Source of the DNA: Pseudomonas duriflava
GTDB taxonomy: Bacteria > Pseudomonadota > Gammaproteobacteria > Pseudomonadales > Pseudomonadaceae
Assembly: GCF_007830155.1 (NCBI RefSeq)
Contig: NZ_VLKY01000015.1
Span: 20,125-84,124, forward strand
DNA: 64,000 nucleotides
Reading direction: 5' to 3'
Position 1 is the stretch's first letter. The number at the start of each line of letters is the position of its first letter. The translations under genes were made by a program, and so were the position numbers. The notes below the pieces were generated by a model. It was not told the origin of the DNA, searched no databases, and saw only the letters and a program-made list of their open reading frames with translations. Shown piece after piece: positions 1 through 11,227 of the stretch.

Positions 1-181
1 GCAAGCGGGCACCCAGCCATACATCCTACTTAAGGATCTATCTACCTCTATATCCTGTTATGTCTTAACTGAAGACGTGGCAGCACGAGGACTTAGACCT
101 TGCGAGCGATTCACAGAAGTCGACTATGCAGATTTCGTACGCTTATGCACTGAACATGACAAGGTATTAAGCTGGACATGA
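1..181 (+). CDS. tusB: TusB/DsrH sulfur-relay subunit, C-terminal part
   Basis: The frame entering at base 2 stays open to the TGA at 179-181 and gives about 59 residues ending in VLSWT. The YVLTEDVAARGL stretch and the final Ser-Trp fit the C-terminal half of TusB (DsrH), a small subunit of the TusBCD complex that passes persulfide sulfur from TusA to TusE for 2-thiouridine formation at the tRNA wobble position. Its stop overlaps the tusE start in an ATGA junction, so the two genes are probably translationally coupled in one operon. The N-terminus lies outside the window. The call rests on short sequence similarity plus the expected neighbour. Confidence 0.75.
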   Translation, partial: QAGTQPYILLKDLSTSISCYVLTEDVAARGLRPCERFTEVDYADFVRLCTEHDKVLSWT

Positions 182-492
182 CCACCCTACAGGTTGATAA
201 GGATGGCTATCTGGTTCATTTAGAAGACTGGTCAGAAGAAGTTGCCGAAGAGCTTGCGCGTCGAGAAGACATCATCCTGACAGATGAACACTGGGAAGTA
301 CTACAGGCACTACGCGCTTTTTATGATGAGTTTCAGCTTTCTCCAACCAACCGGCCATTGATTAAGTACATCGCTCAGAGAATCGGTCCGGAAAAAGGCA
401 ACAGCCTGCACCTGAACCGCTTATTCAAAGGCACCCCTGCCAAGCTTGCTGCTAAACTGGCAGGCCTACCGAGGCCGACAAATTGCCTATAA
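178..492 (+). CDS. tusE: TusE/DsrC-family sulfurtransferase
   Basis: This 104-residue cytoplasmic protein matches the TusE/DsrC family in length and pattern: an N-terminal DGYL segment, LTDEHWEVLQALRAFY, and a C-terminal arm ending GLPRPTNCL with the conserved penultimate cysteine. That cysteine carries persulfide received from TusBCD and hands it to MnmA for 2-thiolation of tRNA U34. The second cysteine of true dissimilatory DsrC is absent, as expected for TusE. The ATG overlaps the tusB stop by four bases, and the next gene begins inside its 3' end, so this looks like a tightly packed operon. Confidence 0.9.
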   Translation: MTTLQVDKDGYLVHLEDWSEEVAEELARREDIILTDEHWEVLQALRAFYDEFQLSPTNRPLIKYIAQRIGPEKGNSLHLNRLFKGTPAKLAAKLAGLPRPTNCL

Positions 493-1457
493 TCAGTACG
501 CCTGAAGAACATGCATTCGCTCCTTTTATCCGCATCCTTGGCAAAGGAAAACGCGGCGCACGCAGCCTAACGCGTGAGGAAGCTAAAATTGCTATGCAAA
601 TGATCCTAGATGGCAAGTGCGAGGACACTCAGCTTGGCGCCTTCTTGATGCTGTTAAGACATAAGGAGGAAAGCCCCGAGGAGCTTGCTGGATTTACCGA
701 GGCAGTGCGCTCGCGCCTGCCCTCTTCTACTATAAAGGTAGACATAGACTGGCCCAGCTACGCAGGCAAGAAACGCCATCTCCCCTGGTATCTTTTAGCA
801 GTTAAATGTCTTGCTAGTAACGGCATCAAAATCCTTATACATGGGGGCGGAGCCCATACAGCCGGACGTCTTTATAGTGAGGAGCTGCTTGAGACTATCG
901 GCATTTCTCGCTGCCAGGACTGGCAAGCCGTTGCAACGGTACTCGGTCGTGAAAACGTGGCCTTCATTTCTCTAGAACAATGGATGCCGGCGCTTCAACG
1001 CATGATCAACTTGCGTAATACTTTGGGCCTTCGTTCCCCAATTCACTCTTTAGTGAGGCTGCTAAACCCTCTAAATGCAGACTGTGTTTTACAAAGCATC
1101 TTTCACCCAGGCTATCAACCTGTTCACCGAGAGGCTAGCCGGCTGTTACAGGATAAAGTTATTGTCATTAAAGGCGAAGGCGGCGAGGTTGAACTCAACC
1201 CGGACAGCGATGCTCATCTCTATGGGACTCAAGATGGCGTGGCGTGGGATGAGACCTGGCCCGCTTTATCCGAGCGGCGTCACGTAAAACCTGAATACCT
1301 CGACCCAACTCACCTTAACGCTGTATGGAAAAAAGAAGCTCAGAATGAGTACGGTGAAATGGCCGTTCTTTCAACCATGGCGCTTGCACTCAGAGGGCTT
1401 GGCTATAAACGAGACAGCGCTTTTTCTACAGCTCGGCGATACTGGGATAAACGTTAA
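483..1457 (+). CDS. TrpD2/YbiB-like protein of the anthranilate phosphoribosyltransferase fold
   Basis: The 324-residue product has the fold signature of nucleoside phosphorylase/AnPRT proteins: an N-terminal helical domain (FIRILGKGKRGARSLTREEA) and a glycine-rich segment GGGAHTAGR near residue 122. This matches the YbiB/TrpD2 family, which resembles TrpD but lacks the anthranilate enzyme's hallmark residues; E. coli YbiB is reported to bind nucleic acid. The frame opens with a TTG at 483 inside the end of tusE; no ATG lies close to the family N-terminus, so this overlapping start is likely and implies coupling to tusE. The true biochemical role of the family is unsettled. Confidence 0.8.
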   Translation: MPIISTPEEHAFAPFIRILGKGKRGARSLTREEAKIAMQMILDGKCEDTQLGAFLMLLRHKEESPEELAGFTEAVRSRLPSSTIKVDIDWPSYAGKKRHLPWYLLAVKCLASNGIKILIHGGGAHTAGRLYSEELLETIGISRCQDWQAVATVLGRENVAFISLEQWMPALQRMINLRNTLGLRSPIHSLVRLLNPLNADCVLQSIFHPGYQPVHREASRLLQDKVIVIKGEGGEVELNPDSDAHLYGTQDGVAWDETWPALSERRHVKPEYLDPTHLNAVWKKEAQNEYGEMAVLSTMALALRGLGYKRDSAFSTARRYWDKR

Positions 1458-1776
1458 TCACCCCAATAAAACTGCCTTTACTTTGATTATGAGCCCTAGA
1501 TGCAATAGTGAATAAGATGACAATGAGTCTCTAATTAGGTCCAGAAGGAGCGCTCGCTGAGTTAACTTCAATGTCGCATCGAGCTGAACCGCAACTGGGG
1601 CTAAACAATAACACCATAACGGTTGTTCACGTGGGCGCTAACCGTTATGGACTGTTCTACGCATCGTCAACTCTCTAAGCTTCTATGCAGTATTATTTTA
1701 GGATAGCCACGTAGTCATCAAAACGAGATATATAAATCTGCTTGTTATTACTGCCCTATTGATGCAGTAGGCTGGA
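1458..1776. other. 319-bp convergent intergenic region with one inverted repeat
   Basis: This gap lies between the convergent ends of the TrpD2-like gene and cysG. No supported ORF is visible. It holds one perfect 11-bp inverted repeat (1614-1650) and no terminator with a clear T-run. Confidence 0.5.
1614..1650. repeat. Perfect 11-bp inverted repeat with 15-nt spacer
   Basis: CCATAACGGTT at 1614-1624 is repeated inverted as AACCGTTATGG at 1640-1650. No T-run follows on either strand, so it is not a classical intrinsic terminator. It lies between two convergent genes and could form a stem that ends or protects transcripts. Confidence 0.55.
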
Positions 1777-3182
1777 CTAACGATCAAGGTTAAACGCTGG
1801 CTGACCGCCTTCGAACCAAGCGAGCTTTTCGCGAAGCGTAACCACCTCTCCTACTACGATCAATGTGGGAGCGTGCACCTCATGAAGCGCAACAAGCTGA
1901 GGAAGGGTTTTGAGCGTTCCTGTAAAAACCCGCTGCTGCGCTGTCGTTCCCTGCTGGATCAAAGCAGCCGGTGTATCAGCAGCACGCCCATGACGGATCA
2001 ACTGCTCGCAAATTATTGGCAAGCCAACCAATCCCATGTAGAAGACTAATGTTTGCCCAAGCGCCGTTAAATCTTGCCATGGCAAATCACAGGTATCGTC
2101 CTTGAGATGCCCCGTTATGAACCGAACAGATTGAGCATAATCTCTATGCGTTAACGGTATACCGGCGTAGGCCGCGCAGCCGCTTGCAGCAGTAATGCCT
2201 GGCACTACTTGAAAGGCTATACCCTGCGCCGCTAATTCCTCAATTTCCTCACCGCCACGCCCAAAAATAAAAGGATCCCCCCCCTTCAAGCGCAACACAC
2301 GCTTGCCCTGACGCGCCAGATCAACCAAGAGCTGATTAATCTGATCCTGCGGAACAACATGCTCGGATCGCTTTTTGCCAACATAGATACGATCAGCGTC
2401 ACGTCGGCACATGTCAAGAATGGCAGGCGCTACGAGACGATCATACAAAACAACATCGGCCTGTTGCATCAAACGCAAAGCCCGGAAGGTCAAAAGGTCG
2501 GGATCGCCTGGACCAGCGCCAACTAGATATACTTCCCCCCTTACAGCGGAGACTTCACCCTCAAGCTTTTTAGTAAGCAAATGTTCTGCCTGTAATGCTT
2601 GTCCCGACAAGACTTTTTCGCCTATCTCGCCTTGAAAAACTTCTTCCCAAAAGACGCGACGCGCTTGTACATCATCGAAACGACGCTTGACCTGGGAGCG
2701 GAATTTTTTCGCCAATCCTGCTAGCTGGCCGTAGGCCGCAGGAATCCAGCTTTCCAACTTAGCGCGGACCAGCCGAGCCAAAACCGGAGCATCACCACCG
2801 CTTGACACAGCAATGATCAAAGGGGATCGGTCAATGATAGCAGGGAAAATAACGGTACATAATGCAGGCGAATCAACCACATTAACTGGCAAGCCGAGCA
2901 TCTTGGCCTCCTGAGAAACCTGGATATTGACCGACTCGATGTCAGTGGCCGCCACGATTAATACACAGCCGGCACAGTCACCGGCAGTGTACTTGCGCTC
3001 TTCTAGCCTCCCGCCGCTTTTCTCGATCAACTCACGCAAGGATGGATGCACATGAGGTGCTACGACCTTGAGACAAGCGCCAGCCTCGTTAAGCAGGCGA
3101 GCCTTGCGCAAGGCGATATCGCCTCCGCCAACAACCAACACCTGACGACCATCCAAGCTATGGAAAAGCGGCAGAAACTCCA

Positions 3183-3183
<1 letters not shown>
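1777..3183 (-). CDS. cysG: Siroheme synthase (uroporphyrinogen-III methyltransferase / precorrin-2 dehydrogenase / ferrochelatase)
   Basis: The 468-residue protein has both halves of CysG. The N-terminal half opens [22 protein letters not shown] with the NAD-binding [10 protein letters not shown] motif (about residues 19-28) and performs precorrin-2 oxidation and iron insertion. From about residue 218 the SUMT half begins with [12 protein letters not shown] and contains the [13 protein letters not shown] motif, the SAM-dependent methylation of uroporphyrinogen III. The product siroheme serves sulfite and nitrite reductases. Its ATG shares one base with the serS stop (TAATG), so the two are probably translated from one message. 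Length and domain order are normal. Confidence 0.95.
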
Positions 3184-4481
<1,298 letters not shown>

Positions 4482-4695
4482 TTAGATTAATACATGTCTA
4501 TCCGTACAGGATAATCACTATGAGGTCATGGCTGTTTTTCAACTAGCGCCGTCATATCGCTTTATTTTTACACGATACGCGCTATATAGAGGAGAGGAGT
4601 TTATAGCCCAAGGGGTACAGGTAGGCTTAAAGCTTTTTCAGCACTTTATCCTTATGAGACTTAATCATAATAGGCAGCATATGACTGACATAGAA

Positions 4696-6024
4696 TTAGA
4701 GGCCCTTTCTCCGCTGCCACGGACTCGCCTTGTCTAAAATGGCCAAACGATCAAGCTTGTCTCGGATCTTTAACTCTAAACCACGCGGAACGGGTTGGTA
4801 ATACTGCACTGGGGGCTTGTTTTCCGGAAAATAATCTTCACCAGCAGCGTAGGCGTCCGGCTCATCATGGGCGTATCGGTATTCCTCACCATAGCCGAGG
4901 GTTTTCATAAGTTTAGTTGGCGCATTACGCAGATGCAGGGGAACCTCATAAGAGCCCTCCTGCTTTACATCTGCCAGAGCTGCCTTGAATGCCTTGTAAA
5001 CGGCATTACTTTTAGGTGCACAAGCCAAATAAACCAGGGCTTGCGCAACGGCCAGCTCACCCTCAGGACTGCCTAGACGCTCTTGAACATCCCAGGCCGA
5101 CAGGCAGATCGATAAAGCGCGCGGATCCGCATTGCCGATATCCTCACTTGCCATACGTACAACGCGTCGAGCGATATACAGCGGGTCGCATCCGCCGTCG
5201 ATCATGCGAGCGAACCAATACAACGTAGCGTCGGGATCTGAGCCACGTACCGACTTATGCAAGGCAGAGATCTGGTCATAAAATGCTTCCCCGCCCTTAT
5301 CGAATCGGCGCTGCTGGTCTCCCAAAAGACTCTGAAGAAGATCAGAATCAATTTCATCGCCGTCCTCAACCAGGTCGGCAGCATTTTCCAACAGGTTAAG
5401 TAATCGACGTCCGTCGCCATCTGAAACGGCCAGAAGAATATCGAGACCGGCTTTGGATATGCTTAAACGACGCTTACCCAAGCCTTTTTCTTCATTCAAT
5501 GCGCGCTGCACCAATTGCATCAATGCCTGATCATCTAGGCTGCGTAAAACATAAACACGAGCGCGGGACAGTAACGCATTGTTAAGCTCAAATGAGGGAT
5601 TTTCTGTAGTAGCGCCGATAAAGATTAACGTTCCATCTTCAACGTACGGCAAAAAAGCGTCCTGCTGGGACTTGTTGAAGCGATGCACTTCATCCACAAA
5701 CAATATAGTGCGCCGACCATACTGCGCAGCTTGTTGCCTAGCTACCTCAACTGCCTGCCGAATTTCTTTTACGCCCGATAAAACAGCGGAAATTGTTTCA
5801 AAGTGGGCTTCGGTAACATCGGCCAACAGCCTCGCCAGCGTTGTCTTGCCTACTCCTGGAGGCCCCCAAAAGATCATGGAATGCAGGGCACCCTGCTCCA
5901 AGGCTTCACGCAGAGGCTTTCCACGAGCTAGCAGATGTTGCTGGCCAACATACTCATCCAGAGAAGCAGCACGCATACGTGCTGCCAGTGGCTGAGCCAC
6001 TGGCATTGAGCGGAACAGATCCAT
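4696..6024 (-). CDS. rarA: Replication-associated recombination AAA+ ATPase RarA (MgsA)
   Basis: The 442-residue product is a clamp-loader-related AAA+ ATPase that acts at stalled replication forks. Walker A is GPPGVGKTT near residue 54 and Walker B is LFVDEVHRF near residue 109; the sensor region [12 protein letters not shown] follows. The C-terminal half ([19 protein letters not shown], then [13 protein letters not shown]) matches the RarA/WRNIP1 tetramerisation domain. It follows lolA after nine bases, so it is very probably co-transcribed with ftsK-lolA. Length is usual for the family. Confidence 0.94.
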   Translation of the reverse strand: MDLFRSMPVAQPLAARMRAASLDEYVGQQHLLARGKPLREALEQGALHSMIFWGPPGVGKTTLARLLADVTEAHFETISAVLSGVKEIRQAVEVARQQAAQYGRRTILFVDEVHRFNKSQQDAFLPYVEDGTLIFIGATTENPSFELNNALLSRARVYVLRSLDDQALMQLVQRALNEEKGLGKRRLSISKAGLDILLAVSDGDGRRLLNLLENAADLVEDGDEIDSDLLQSLLGDQQRRFDKGGEAFYDQISALHKSVRGSDPDATLYWFARMIDGGCDPLYIARRVVRMASEDIGNADPRALSICLSAWDVQERLGSPEGELAVAQALVYLACAPKSNAVYKAFKAALADVKQEGSYEVPLHLRNAPTKLMKTLGYGEEYRYAHDEPDAYAAGEDYFPENKPPVQYYQPVPRGLELKIRDKLDRLAILDKASPWQRRKGL

Positions 6025-6033
6025 GACGGCGGA

Positions 6034-6657
6034 TCACTCTTGAATAACGTCGACCCCTTTCGGAGCGTCAAAGACGAACTCAGACGCCTTTACTGGCTCA
6101 TTCATCTTAACGTTAAAAAATAGGATATTGGTACGCTGACCTACACTGTCAATCAGTTGCATATCATTGATAACGCTTCCGCGAAACGACAACCGAAGAC
6201 TGTCAAAAAGCGTATCGTTCGTCTTCGGCTTCAACATAAAGTCGGTGACATTGCCACTCTGCTTGTAGCTAATCGTGAAACTGTCCTCGATCTTAGATAC
6301 GTCGCCTGATAGGAGCAAGGCTGGCGTTTGGGTCAAGCGCTGGTCTAATTTTTGAATCGTGACTTGCTCAAGATCAGGATCATAAAGCCAAACCTGTTTG
6401 CCGTCCGACACCAACAATTGCTCCATGGGCGAGTCGGTATGCCAACGAAACAAACCAGGACGCTTCAGGCTTAGGTTTCCCGCAGTTTCCTGCAAACGTG
6501 TTCCAGAGCCATCTAACGTCAATTGAGAAAAGCGGGCCGTTATTGTTTGTGCTTTTCCCAACAACTCCGATAGCCTATCAGCCGCATCCGAAGCTGCATG
6601 CGCAGCAACGCTGATAAAGGCAGCAGCAACAAAAGTACACAAGCGAATCAATCGCAT
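6034..6657 (-). CDS. lolA: Outer-membrane lipoprotein carrier protein LolA
   Basis: LolA is the periplasmic chaperone that takes lipoproteins from the LolCDE transporter to LolB at the outer membrane. The 207-residue ORF starts [22 protein letters not shown], a signal peptide with an AHA/A-type cleavage site, and continues with the LolA pattern [18 protein letters not shown] and [20 protein letters not shown] strong ribosome site (GAGAGGA) precedes the ATG. It lies 21 bp after ftsK and 9 bp before rarA, the conserved pseudomonad order. Confidence 0.94.
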   Translation of the reverse strand: MRLIRLCTFVAAAFISVAAHAASDAADRLSELLGKAQTITARFSQLTLDGSGTRLQETAGNLSLKRPGLFRWHTDSPMEQLLVSDGKQVWLYDPDLEQVTIQKLDQRLTQTPALLLSGDVSKIEDSFTISYKQSGNVTDFMLKPKTNDTLFDSLRLSFRGSVINDMQLIDSVGQRTNILFFNVKMNEPVKASEFVFDAPKGVDVIQE

Positions 6658-6678
6658 GAAAATCCTCTCAGAACAAGA

Positions 6679-9138
6679 CTAATCCCGCACAGGCGGCGGC
6701 GCGATTACTTCTCTAGAACCGTTAGTATTCATAGGCGTGACGACTCCAGCCATTTCCATGGACTCAATCATCCGCGCTGCACGGTTATAGCCGATCTTCA
6801 GCTTGCGCTGAACCGCAGAAATCGAAGCGCGTCGACTTTCGGTCACAAAGCGAACAGCTTCGTCGTAAAGAGGATCATCCTCTTCACCTTCACTACCGTC
6901 ACTGCTACCTCCACCTTCGAACGAGCCACCACCCTCATCAGCACCAGACAAAATATCTTCGATGTAATCTGGTGCGCCTCGTTGCTTCCAGGCCTCTACA
7001 ACACGATGAACTTCATCATCTGAAACGAAAGCCCCATGGACACGAATAGGCAAACCAGTTCCAGGCGGCAAATACAACATATCACCATGGCCCAAGAGCT
7101 GCTCAGCGCCGCCTTGATCCAGAATCGTTCTGGAGTCGATCTTACTCGAGACTTGAAAAGCCATACGCGTTGGAATATTGGCCTTGATAAGACCCGTAAT
7201 CACATCAACTGAAGGACGTTGCGTGGCTAGGATAAGATGAATACCAGCTGCTCGCGCCTTCTGGGCGATACGAGCAATCAACTCCTCAACTTTCTTGCCG
7301 ACAATCATCATCATGTCGGCAAACTCATCGACCACGACCACAATGGTGGGAAGCGGATTAAGTAATGGTGCCTCGTCGTCCATGCTTTCCCGTCGATAAA
7401 GTGGGTCCGTCAGTGGAGTACCGGCCTCTTCCGCATCCTTAATCTTACGATTAAAACCTGCCAGATTACGGACACCCATAGCAGCCATCAGCTTATAACG
7501 CCGTTCCATTTCGGCCACGCTCCACCGTAGCGCATTGGCCGCTTCCTTCATATCAGTTACGACAGGACAAAGAAGATGAGGAATTCCTTCGTAAATAGAG
7601 AGCTCCAGCATCTTAGGGTCAATCATGATTAGGCGCGCCTCTTCGGGCGTCGACTTAAACAGGATGGACAACAACATGGCATTAACGCCGACAGACTTAC
7701 CCGAACCGGTTGTACCTGCCACCAGCAAGTGCGGCATTTTCGCCAAATCGGCAATAATAGGCCTGCCGCCAATGTCATGACCAAGCGCAAGGGTTACCGG
7801 AGACTTGGAGGCTTCATATTCAGGAGACTCCAACACCTCAGAAAACCGCACCATCTGCCGGTCTTCATTAGGAACCTCGATTCCTACAGTCGTCTTACCC
7901 GGAATTACCTCAACGACCCGCACGCTGAAGACAGCAAGTGAACGAGCCAAGTCCTTAGCCAGATTTGAAATACGACTGACCTTTACGCCAGCTGCTGGCT
8001 GAATCTCGAAGCGGGTAATAACTGGACCGGGATGAACAGACTCTACCAGAACCTCAACACCGAACTCCTTGAGCTTGATTTCAAGCAGACGCGACATTGA
8101 TTCAAGCGATTCAGGTGAAAAACTTTGTTGCTTCTTTTCTGCCCGATCAAGTAATGCTAGCGGAGGAATAGCACCTTCGACCGCAACATCAATAACCTGC
8201 GTTGCAGGCCGCAGAACACGCTTCGGCTCGACAGGCGCAGGAGCAGCTGCTGGCTGTGGCATACTAATTTGCGGGGCAGGCTTTATTTCTTTGGCTATAA
8301 CTGGAGTAGCAACAGGCCTTGCCGGAGCCTGTCTAGCCTCCGGCATTACATCCTCAACAGCAGCAGACTCATTACTATCTATAATGTGGTCGCGTACTTT
8401 CCTGGGTTCACGCTTGGCGACTGCCTCGGGTATCGCTTCGTCTTCAAACTCGATTTCGTCGTCTTGATCAAGCTGCTCCGAAAGCTCCTTAACCCGGAAT
8501 CGACCACTAAACCAACGGCTCAATCCACCCTGAATCAGCTCAAAAAGATCCAGCGTAATTTTACCGGTCAGATCCATAACCTTGAACCAGGATAGGTCTG
8601 TAAAAACGGTAATGCCTAGAAGAAAAATAGCCAGAAAAAGTAATGTGCTGCCCTGTACATTCAGGGCATTCAAAGCTAATTGCCCTAAACTTTCACCTAA
8701 TGCGCCGCCTGCAGAAGCAGGCAAATTTGTATCCGCATGAAAATGAATATAGGCCAGCGCTGACCCTGCCAGAATCAAAAAGACTAACCCGGTCAGACGC
8801 CACGAGAACAACCAGCCACTCCACTCCCATGGCATGTAGCGATGCTTAAAGACCTGCCAAGTCTTAATTCCTAGAAGCAAGGGGAAAACAAAAGCAAAAT
8901 AGCCAAGGGCCATGAATAGAACATCAGCCAGCCAGGCACCTGCACGGCCAGCAGCATTATGAATCTGATCGATACGGCTAGTATGCGTCCATCCAGGATC
9001 GGACGGATCATATGTCAACAGAGCCATCAAAGTATAAAGACACAGGGCACCCAACGCGATTAGCAGTACTTCCTTCAAACGATAATGAAGGTGCTCTCGC
9101 CACTGGGTTACAGGTGTTGCAGAAGTAGTTTGTTTCAA
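6679..9138 (-). CDS. ftsK: DNA translocase FtsK
   Basis: FtsK pumps DNA at the septum and activates XerCD recombination at dif. The protein has an N-terminal domain with about four membrane helices (from [17 protein letters not shown]), a proline/charge-rich linker (about residues 200-330), the RecA-like motor with Walker [15 protein letters not shown], and the C-terminal winged-helix gamma domain ([19 protein letters not shown]). All possible first codons here are TTG or GTG. The TTG at 9138 is chosen because a GCAGGAA ribosome site precedes it and the protein then starts [10 protein letters not shown]; a TTG at 9183 would add 15 residues without a visible site. About 819 residues, normal. 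The trxB gene that sits between ftsK and aat in PAO1 is absent. Confidence 0.93.
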   Translation of the reverse strand: MKQTTSATPVTQWREHLHYRLKEVLLIALGALCLYTLMALLTYDPSDPGWTHTSRIDQIHNAAGRAGAWLADVLFMALGYFAFVFPLLLGIKTWQVFKHRYMPWEWSGWLFSWRLTGLVFLILAGSALAYIHFHADTNLPASAGGALGESLGQLALNALNVQGSTLLFLAIFLLGITVFTDLSWFKVMDLTGKITLDLFELIQGGLSRWFSGRFRVKELSEQLDQDDEIEFEDEAIPEAVAKREPRKVRDHIIDSNESAAVEDVMPEARQAPARPVATPVIAKEIKPAPQISMPQPAAAPAPVEPKRVLRPATQVIDVAVEGAIPPLALLDRAEKKQQSFSPESLESMSRLLEIKLKEFGVEVLVESVHPGPVITRFEIQPAAGVKVSRISNLAKDLARSLAVFSVRVVEVIPGKTTVGIEVPNEDRQMVRFSEVLESPEYEASKSPVTLALGHDIGGRPIIADLAKMPHLLVAGTTGSGKSVGVNAMLLSILFKSTPEEARLIMIDPKMLELSIYEGIPHLLCPVVTDMKEAANALRWSVAEMERRYKLMAAMGVRNLAGFNRKIKDAEEAGTPLTDPLYRRESMDDEAPLLNPLPTIVVVVDEFADMMMIVGKKVEELIARIAQKARAAGIHLILATQRPSVDVITGLIKANIPTRMAFQVSSKIDSRTILDQGGAEQLLGHGDMLYLPPGTGLPIRVHGAFVSDDEVHRVVEAWKQRGAPDYIEDILSGADEGGGSFEGGGSSDGSEGEEDDPLYDEAVRFVTESRRASISAVQRKLKIGYNRAARMIESMEMAGVVTPMNTNGSREVIAPPPVRD

Positions 9139-9416
9139 ACGCGGCTTTTCCTGCACTGACAACGTGAAGATGAAAAGAAACAAGGCAGCATTCTACGACC
9201 CACACAGCTCGTTCCATACGAAAACCGAGTCGCAACCACAATGACCTGTCTATATACACGACTTTAGCCGTGAAACCTCCATTGGAACATTCTTTTGCTG
9301 CGCTGACAAAGAGTTATGCTGTAATCCTCAACAAACATCAAGTCGACCTAAAAGCTAGCGTTCACTCAGATTCAGCGTTAGCCTGAATTTTCATTCAACC
9401 AACCCCCTCCCCTTCC

Positions 9417-10115
9417 ATGCTAACTTGGCTAAAGCGCGACTCGACAGACTTTCCATCGATTGATAATGCACTTAGGGAGCCTAACGGCCTTCTTGCTGCT
9501 GGCGGTGACCTTAGCGCGAATCGCCTGATTGCTGCTTATCGACATGGATGCTTTCCATGGTTCCAAGCTGGGCAGCCTATACTCTGGTGGTCACCTGACC
9601 CTCGTACAGTGCTCGTCCCCAAGGACATACACATTTCACGCAGCCTGGTCAAACTAATGCGCCAACAACGCTTTCAGGTTAGCTTTGATCGAGACTTTAG
9701 CGGTGTCATCAAAGGATGCTCAGAACCTCGTGACTATACACAAGATACCTGGATCACTCCGGAGATGAGCCAAGCCTATAAGGAACTGCATTATCGGGGT
9801 ATCGCCCATTCGGTCGAGGTTTGGGAAGGCGACTCGCTCGTCGGGGGACTGTATGGATTGGCCATTGGTAAACTATTCTTTGGAGAGTCAATGTTCAGCC
9901 GCACCAACAACGCCTCGAAAGTAGGCTTTGCAACACTTGTAAAAAAGCTGACTGAGTGGGAATTTGCCTTGATTGATTGCCAAATGCCAACCCAGCATTT
10001 AAATAGTTTTGGCGCAATCAATATTTCACGTACTGTTTTTTCGAACTATTTAACACAGTACCTGGACGAAACATCTAAAGCAGATTGGCCAACATGGCCG
10101 ATACTACAAGAGTAA
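9417..10115 (+). CDS. aat: Leucyl/phenylalanyl-tRNA-protein transferase
   Basis: Aat transfers Leu or Phe from aminoacyl-tRNA to the N-terminus of proteins that begin with Arg or Lys, creating primary N-degrons for ClpS/ClpAP. The 232-residue sequence contains the family blocks [35 protein letters not shown] and [18 protein letters not shown], each in the usual place. It is divergent from ftsK, with a 278-bp region between the start codons, and followed after 30 bp by bpt, the other N-degron transferase. clpA and clpS lie just downstream on the opposite strand, so the complete pathway is in one neighbourhood. Confidence 0.95.
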   Translation: MLTWLKRDSTDFPSIDNALREPNGLLAAGGDLSANRLIAAYRHGCFPWFQAGQPILWWSPDPRTVLVPKDIHISRSLVKLMRQQRFQVSFDRDFSGVIKGCSEPRDYTQDTWITPEMSQAYKELHYRGIAHSVEVWEGDSLVGGLYGLAIGKLFFGESMFSRTNNASKVGFATLVKKLTEWEFALIDCQMPTQHLNSFGAINISRTVFSNYLTQYLDETSKADWPTWPILQE

Positions 10116-10145
10116 ATCGTTTCCTCAGGCTTTTTAGAGGTGATT

Positions 10146-10853
10146 ATGAGTGAGCTGGCCAGATTGAAGTTCTATGCCACTCAGCCCCATACCTGCAGTT
10201 ACCTGCCTGATCAGCAGGCGACCACCCTGTTTCTCGACCCTGCCCAACCAATGAACGGTCAGCTATATGCCGAACTCTCAGAGCTGGGCTTCAGACGAAG
10301 CGGTGACCATCTTTATCGCCCGCATTGTCAGCAATGCAAAGCCTGCGTACCGGCCCGTATTCGTGCTGCAGATTTCGCGCCCGATCGACGACAGAAACGT
10401 ATTTTGAAGCGCAATGCCGATATTACTGTTGAACGTCGTCGCCCCCGTTTTACAGAGGAGCATTATCGGCTTTACTCACGCTACATTACGGAGCGTCATG
10501 CTGATGGTGACATGTATCCTCCTAGTCGCGAACAATTCACTACATTTTTGATCCGTGATCTTCCATACGCCTTTTTTTATGAGATGCGCCTGGGAGAACA
10601 ATTGCTCGGGGTAGCCGTAACGGATGTCTTACCCAACGGACTATCAGCGGTATATACCTTCTACGATCCCGATGAAGAGCGGAGAAGCCTTGGCGCGTTT
10701 GGTATCCTTTGGCAAATATCTGAAGCCGTACGCCTAAAGCTTGAAGCGGTTTACCTAGGCTATTGGATCAAAGGATGTAGAAAAATGTCCTATAAAACTC
10801 AATATCGGCCTATAGAACTTTTTGTCAATCAGCGCTGGGTTAGCCTCAGCTAA
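10146..10853 (+). CDS. bpt: Aspartate/glutamate leucyltransferase (bacterial ATE1-like)
   Basis: Bpt attaches Leu to proteins with N-terminal Asp or Glu and so feeds them to ClpS. The 235-residue product carries the ATE-type N-terminal cysteine cluster ([16 protein letters not shown], about residues 56-71) and the C-terminal ATE domain ([20 protein letters not shown] and [15 protein letters not shown]). The ATG at 10146 follows an AGAGGTG ribosome site; a GTG six bases earlier is also in frame but overlaps that site. It forms a pair with aat. Confidence 0.94.
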   Translation: MSELARLKFYATQPHTCSYLPDQQATTLFLDPAQPMNGQLYAELSELGFRRSGDHLYRPHCQQCKACVPARIRAADFAPDRRQKRILKRNADITVERRRPRFTEEHYRLYSRYITERHADGDMYPPSREQFTTFLIRDLPYAFFYEMRLGEQLLGVAVTDVLPNGLSAVYTFYDPDEERRSLGAFGILWQISEAVRLKLEAVYLGYWIKGCRKMSYKTQYRPIELFVNQRWVSLS

Positions 10854-10955
10854 CAGCAGACGTGGCATAAAAACTCTTTTTCAGGCATAATACCTGCCGA
10901 TTTTCCGTCCGGCCGTGCTCCGGGCATGTCTATATTACCGAGGGCTTCATACTCT

Positions 10956-11174
10956 ATGTCGAAAGAAGACAGCTTCGAAATGGAAGGTACTGTCGTCGAC
11001 ACCCTGCCCAACACCATGTTTCGTGTGGAGTTGGAAAATGGGCACGTCGTTACGGCGCATATTTCTGGAAAGATGCGCAAAAACTATATTCGTATCCTTA
11101 CCGGAGACAAGGTGCGCGTGGAACTGACGCCCTATGATCTGAGCAAGGGCCGAATTACCTATCGCGCCCGTTAA
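10956..11174 (+). CDS. infA: Translation initiation factor IF-1
   Basis: The 72-residue product starting [19 protein letters not shown] is a canonical IF-1: a single S1/OB-fold protein with [19 protein letters not shown] and the terminal KGRITYRAR. It binds the ribosomal A site during initiation. A longer frame opens 30 bp upstream, but the start at 10956 reproduces the highly conserved family N-terminus. A bidirectional terminator follows directly. Confidence 0.97.
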
Positions 11175-11184
11175 TACTTTTCCA

Positions 11185-11215
11185 TAAAAAAGCCCGGCAA
11201 TTGCCGGGCTTTTTT
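11185..11215. terminator. Bidirectional intrinsic terminator between infA and clpA
   Basis: A GC-rich hairpin AGCCCGGCAA/TTGCCGGGCT is flanked by an A-run on the left and a T-run on the right, so it works for infA on the plus strand and for clpA on the minus strand. Confidence 0.92.
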
Positions 11216-11227
11216 ATAAGCAGAGCC

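Noticed and set aside
4528..4737. Short plus-strand ORF between serS and rarA
   Set aside because: It overlaps the rarA 3' end and has no recognisable feature.
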